Shown: in pieces, positions 29,353-34,072 of the stretch
Layout of the letters: each line of letters starts with the position of its first letter
How positions within the stretch are numbered: position 1 is the stretch's first letter
Program-made: the position numbers and the translations under genes
Assembly (NCBI GenBank): GCA_027487435.1
Contig: JAIYDP010000053.1
Location: forward strand, 1-34,072
DNA: 34,072 nucleotides
Direction of reading: 5' to 3'
Source: Verrucomicrobiaceae bacterium
GTDB taxonomy: Bacteria; Verrucomicrobiota; Verrucomicrobiia; Verrucomicrobiales; Akkermansiaceae
The notes under the pieces: generated by a model
What the model was told of the DNA's origin: nothing
The model's input: the letters and a program-made list of their open reading frames with translations, nothing else
Database searches by the model: none

Positions 29353-32300
29353 TCATTTGCTTTTTAAAGTTACAACATTCAAAAACCGCTCCGCAGCCTC
29401 CCCCCCATCGGCCCTCCAACTAGGCCCCCCCCCCCCCCCCGTTGGCCTCAACTCCATCGACGACCGCCCCAACAACCCCGCCGCCAACCACCGCCCTGCG
29501 ATGATTTGCTCGCGCGATTTTGAAACCGCGCGCTCGGAGAACTTCCCCCGCGCTTTTTTCTTCCACCGAGCGACGATTCGAAAGAAGTCATTAAAATGGA
29601 CGTGCTCGGAGAGTTGTTTGTCCGATGAGCTCTGGATGTCCGACAGCTGCTGCATCAGCACCGCGACGATTAAATTTAAAAGCACAAAGTTTGTTAGGCA
29701 AACAAAAACAACAAAAAAAATCGGCGCGCCGATCGGCTGCCCGCACGTGCCGCCGCACGAGTCCGTCGCGACGTCACAAATCCCAAGCGCTGCTACCTCC
29801 GCGTCCGTCAGACACCCCCCCAGAGCCTTTGCGACGCCCTGCGCATCCCCCGCGCGCAGCGCGGCGCCCGCGACGGAGAGCGCGTCAGGCGCACGAGGGA
29901 GGGGCACCAACCCGCACGCGGACATCAGAGGGCCCCAATCGTCGGCGGTTGCGACGCGAAAGAGTGCAAGAAGGGCCATGCCCGCGTTTTGAAAGTGCGC
30001 GTGAGGGTCGAGGAGGTAGGGGGGGGCTACAAACGCGCATTGGGGCCGGAGGTCGCCGACGACGCAGAGCTGCGAAAAAATTTCGACGGCGAGGACGGCG
30101 CCGACGAAAAAAAGGAGGGCGAGGGTGCCGATGAGGTTGGCGATGGGGGGGAGGGACTTAAAGACGGTGGAAAGGAGAGTTTGGAGGCCTTTGGCGGCGC
30201 GGAAGATTCGAAAGGCGCGGAGGATTCGAAAGACGCGCGCGACGCGGAGGACGCGGAGGAGGGTGGGGTTGACGGCGATGGCGGCGCCGCTGATGTCAGC
30301 GACGATGCCGCCGAAGGAGACGACGACCACCACAAAATCAAAGCGGTTCCAGTTTGAATCGAAGTAGCCGCGCGGCGCAACGGCGTAGAGCTTCAGCGCG
30401 GCCTCGGCGCCAAAAAAGAGGGTGAAGAAGTAGTTTGTTATCGTTAGGAACGTCAGCTGCCACTGCGCGCCGCGGAAGGATTCAAAAGCCATCGTCGCGA
30501 TGTTGCCGCATATCGCCGCAGCCACAAACACGTCAAACCGCGGGTCGTTGACAAGCGCGCAGAGGTCGTGCCGCAGGGAGGGGGGTCTGTGTTCGTGGGC
30601 GTGCGCAATAGGCCCTTCCGCAGCCGCAAGCTCGCCCTCGCCTTTGGCAACGTGGTCGCCATCAGCGGCAGCACCGTCCGGCACAACGCGCGCACTCGTC
30701 GGCCGCCGCACCTTTGTGACCTTTCGCACGCGCGCACGAGCCACAAAAACGGAGGACTGCCGATAAGCGTCGACAAAAACGCCGACAAAAATATTTAAAA
30801 TAAAGAACGAGCCGACGAGGATCATGGCGACAAAAAAGAGCGCGGCGGGCTCGTTAAAATATTCGACGGGGCCGGAGGAGGGGGTGGTTGCGGCGACGGC
30901 GTCCCAAAGGAAGTCGCTCCAATTGTCGCCCGACGAGAGCTGCAGGACGGCGAGGAAGGCCTTGCCAAAGTGGTCAAAGTTGATGGGCCGGGGGGTCCAC
31001 ACGCGCGCGGCGCCATCGCGAGTGGTGCCGGTGCAGTCGCGACGGTTCGCGACGGTAGGGTCGGAGCATGCGGCGAGTGCGCCGCCGAAGAGTTGAATGC
31101 CGAGGAGGGCGAAGACGGCGAAGCAGAGGAGGGCGATGAAGAGGGTGTGCATGATGGGCCACACGGCGTGGGTGAGGGTCAAAATGACAATGCGCAGGCC
31201 CTCGGCGCGGGCAATGACGCGGAGGGGTCGGAGCGCGCGGAAGATGCGGAGGATGCGGAGCGCGCGGAGGCCTGAGGAGGCGCTGAGGCTGTCGGCGAGG
31301 GCGAAGGCGACGACGATGAGGTCGAGGCGGTTCCAATTTGAGCGCAGGTACGGCAGCGCGCCCATCGCGACGACCTTGGCGACACATTCAAACGTAAAGA
31401 GCCCGTTAAGGACGTTGTTAAGAACGTCAAGCACAGCGCGCTCGCCAGCGGGCATGTCCGGCCGCTCCATCGCCAGCGCCGCCGACGACGCGACGATTGC
31501 GACGAGGATGAGGTTTTCAAACCGGCGGTGCATCGTCAGTTTGATGAGCGCGCGGCGGAACCAGCCGTTGATGGAAAAGACCCAAAGCGAAAGGTCGTCC
31601 GTGACCTCATCCTCGTCGCCAGTCGCCGCAACGGCTTCGTCGCTTTCCCACGGGGCGACGCGCGGGGCGCGGAAAAAGGTTTTGAACACGCGGGCGGCTG
31701 ACCGCGTGGTTCGCGCGAGGATCACGCCGATCCGCGCCGCCAAAACTGCGAGAGCAGACGGGGGGGGGGTGACATCATCAGCCTCTGCGGGTTGCTCGCG
31801 AATCCCATCGATGACGATGGCGACGAAGAGGTTAAATAACAGAAAGTTACCAATGATGATAACGGAAACAAAAAACAGCGCGGCGGGGTACCCCTGCGAC
31901 CGCGCGGCGACCCAAAGGAGGTGCGGCCAGTCGTCGAAGGTGAGGATCATCAGGACGGCAATGGCGGAGTGGGCGATCGTGTCGAAGTTCTTGCGCGGCG
32001 TCACGGCCCAAACGACGGGGGTGGTGGAGCCGCGCTGGCCCGTTGAGAGCCACTCGTCGGGGGGGCGGGAGCGGGGGGGGTAGACGTAGCGGACGTGGAG
32101 GGGGTCGGCAAGGGCGGGGTCTATGTCAACGACGGAGGCGGGGAAGTCGACCGCAAGGAGGGGGTCCCAGACAGTCACGCGCGTGCCCGCGACGATGTCT
32201 GCGTCGTCGGGTGAGAGCGCGAAGCGGCCTCCAAAAATAGAATTGCCGAGGATTGAAAATATGAGGAGGAAGAGGAAGAGGAGGAGGAGGAGGGAGCCGA

Positions 32301-34072
32301 CGGCGGCGAGGGAGGCGCCGATCGCTCGCAGCTGGCGCTGCAGGGAGGGGAATGCGGCGAAGAGCTTGACGAAGCGAAGGAGGCGGAGCATCCGCAGCGC
32401 CCCAACGCCGGAGCGGGTGCTGTCGCATTGGAGCTGGTCGGAGAAGAAGCAGGCGATGAAACGAATGGAAGTGGGCAGCTCGGCCAGCGACACGGCGACG
32501 ACGACGACGTCCAAAAAGTTGTACACATTCAACACGAAGCGAAGGGGGTTGTAGGCCGGGAGTTTGACGCACAGCTCAAAGGCGAAGACGAAGGTGAAGA
32601 ACAGGTTGGCGCACTCTTGGACGAGCTGGAACGTCGGGCAGTAGTCCTGGCCGTCGCAGTTGTGCGTGACGCCAAGAAAGATGAAGTTCAGGAGGATCGC
32701 CAAGAAAACGATGCTGCCGAGGGCGGACGAGTTTGAGACGACGCGCAACATGCGGCGAAATCGATAGAGCACCGACATGACATAGTTGGGTGGCTGTGGC
32801 ATCAGATCGCGGGTGTGATGGATGGAGCACGTCATCGATCTTGTCTTGGAGCAGCTCGTCTTCTCGCCGGATGTCATCGAGGCGAGATTTCTCTCGGCGC
32901 TCGTCCACTGCGTCGGCGTCTTCGCGGGGGACAAGCATCGCGATGGCTTCCTTCGCGTCGGCGAATTTGGATGCGATGACGACGAGGAAGAGTTGGAGCG
33001 CAAGGAGAGGGCCGACGAAGGAGAGGCCGATGAAGTAGAAGCACGTCCAGAAGGAGTGGACGTCCTGGACGCTGTACATGAGCTGCGACCACTCGCTGAA
33101 CGTCATGACCTGCGCCGTCAGACGCAGGCACACGAAGCATCTGATCGCTCACCTGCATGACAGAAATCATGGACTGTGCAATGTCGTCGAAAGAGGCGGC
33201 GAGGTAGAGGGGGTTTCGAAAGAGGGGGAGGCACTCCTGTCCGTAGGGACAAAACGCCATGCCGGCGTCCCCGGGCATTGCGCAGAGGCGGCTAGGGTCT
33301 GCGATCTTGAGGCTGTTGACGTCGTAGCAACGCTGCTGAAACTTGCCCTGCCAAAGCTGCACGCCGACGATGCCGAAGACGAGGAAAATGAAGGCGCAGA
33401 GGGCGACGACGTTGACGAGCGATGGGATGCACTGCAGCTGAGGCGTCAGCGTCGCGGGGAGGGTGGGGACCAGGAGGATGACAAGAAATCGAAGCTCGCC
33501 GAAGCGGCTGACGGCGCGAAGGGGTCGGAGGACGCGAAATGCGCGCAGGGCGAGGAGGGATGAGACGGAGAGGCCGGGGATGAAGTCGATGAGGCCGAGG
33601 GCGACGGTGACAAAATCGAGGACGTTCCAAACGTCGCGCAGGTACGTGCGCTTGCCCCACACGAGGCCGAGGGCGATGATTTTGATGAGGCACTCGAGGG
33701 CGAAGATGGCTGTGAAGACAATGTCCGCGCTCTCGAGGACGTCGCGCTTTTCTGACGTTGGGTTGACGTCAGGCGTGTCGAGCGGGTCAAAAGCCGCTAG
33801 AAAGCCGCAGTTGGCTAAAATAACTAACAAAATGATGCGGTCGAACCACGTGCTTTCAATGCAGCGGATGAGCGCAAAGCGGAAAGGGTTTTCTCGCCGC
33901 AAGAACCCCAACGAGAGGGGGTTATACTTTGACAGGTCTATTTCAGCGGGCTTTTCGCGCTGCTTGGCGGCCTCAAGAAGCTGAGGGGGGGGGGGGGGGC
34001 AAATTTGCTAATTGAAAAGAGGGGGGACCTTCGGAAAAGGGGCTGCACCGGGGGCGTTTAGCGGCTTTGCAA
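29353..34072 (-). CDS. Four-domain voltage-gated cation channel (Cav/Nav-type), 5' partial
   Basis: Plasma- or ciliary-membrane cation channel alpha subunit. Visible exons are 34029-34072, 33153-33980, 32831-33109 and 29353-32793, with introns of 48, 43 and 37 nt; at least 1529 residues. Four repeats of six membrane segments are complete. The S4 voltage sensors are clear, best in domain I (L-R-A-F-R-V-L-R-P-L-R) and IV (L-R-V-L-R-V-A-R-V-F-R-I-L-R). Pore loops read T-F-S-E-W (I, joined across the 43-nt intron), T-F-D-D-W (II), S-G-D-N-W (III) and T-A-D-D-W (IV). At the EEEE/DEKA positions this is Ser-Asp-Asp-Asp with Glu next to the Ser, so Ca2+ preference is likely. The cytosolic tail is short, with no EF hand or IQ motif seen. 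The start lies beyond 34072. The gene is very GC-rich compared with its neighbours. Confidence 0.95.
29425..29440. repeat. 16-nt C homopolymer inside the channel coding sequence
   Basis: Reads as 16 G's on the coding strand and encodes five Gly in the C-terminal tail. Any length error here would change the last 30 or so residues. Confidence 0.8.
33981..34028 (-). other. 48-nt channel intron with 15-C tract before TCAG
   Basis: The donor follows P-F-P-K and is GTCCCCCC. The acceptor is TCAG directly preceded by 15 C's. Splicing joins phase-0 exons to L-L-E-A-A-K-Q-R-E. Confidence 0.75.

Noticed and set aside
28925..29992. A 355-codon plus-strand open frame running over the channel gene's 3' end
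   Set aside because: Only its first part (29070-29179) belongs to the RING gene; the rest is antisense to the channel, which has clear homology.
29625..33984. Many plus-strand frames rich in Arg/Ala/Glu opposite the channel
   Set aside because: Shadows of GC-rich channel codons; the minus strand encodes unmistakable membrane segments and S4 sensors.
1..34072. Operon, CRISPR array or prokaryotic horizontally acquired island
   Set aside because: Spliceosomal introns, alternating strands and wholly eukaryotic gene families throughout; no spaced repeats seen.

Overview
This window is nuclear DNA of a compact, intron-bearing unicellular eukaryote. It holds twelve confidently readable genes, and every one is a eukaryotic family: APC10, PIKfyve/Fab1, Yak1, Rif1, proteasome Rpt2, Pth2, a four-domain voltage-gated channel, and others. 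The introns are extremely small, mostly 31-39 nt, nearly all GT-AG, with a C-T-(A/G/C)-A-C or C-T-G-A-T like branch-point motif close to the 3' AG. Several are multiples of three with no in-frame stop, so naive ORF reading runs straight through them. TAA, TAG and TGA are all used as stops, so I see no sign of a variant code. I cannot name the lineage. Introns this short are known from a few protist groups (for example some stramenopiles), but the sequence alone does not decide.

Layout. 1-840: two decayed, oppositely oriented Ty3/Gypsy-type integrase fragments around a 41-bp hairpin. 841-3754: a poorly resolved stretch with weak minus-strand coding signals. 3755-8500 (-): giant coiled-coil protein with SFI1-like F-x-x-W repeats. 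8702-9753 (+): glutaminyl-peptide cyclotransferase. 9769-10472 (-): APC10/DOC1. 10692-11186 (-): protein made of two tandem VHL beta domains. 11492-12331 (+): NUDT14/NUDX14-like Nudix hydrolase. 12457-17021 (-): PIKfyve/Fab1 lipid kinase. 17304-19613 (+): Yak1-type DYRK kinase. 19673-24966 (-): Rif1 homologue, split into many small exons. 25270-26802 (+): proteasome ATPase Rpt2. 26877-27833 (-): TPX2-like protein with three 18-residue repeats. 27886-28503 (+): peptidyl-tRNA hydrolase 2. 28618-29252 (+): acylation-signal RING protein. 29353-34072 (-, 5' end off the window): four-domain voltage-gated cation channel.

The genes are not an operon. Neighbours alternate strand with very small gaps: 15 bp between the QC and APC10 stops, 52 bp between the TPX2-like and Pth2 starts. 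Several products belong to cell division and ubiquitin biology (SFI1-like, APC10, Rif1, TPX2-like, Rpt2, RING, VHL-like), but I treat this as chance grouping unless conserved elsewhere.

The strangest sequence-level trait is a set of long pure G/C runs (8-16 nt). They are confined to about 19.3-24.0 kb and 28.7-34.0 kb, often sit inside introns just upstream of the acceptor, and are absent from the intervening and upstream genes. The most notable proteins are the tandem VHL-beta protein with two intact hydroxyproline-type pockets, and the protist Rif1 with a metazoan-like C-terminal PP1-docking arrangement.
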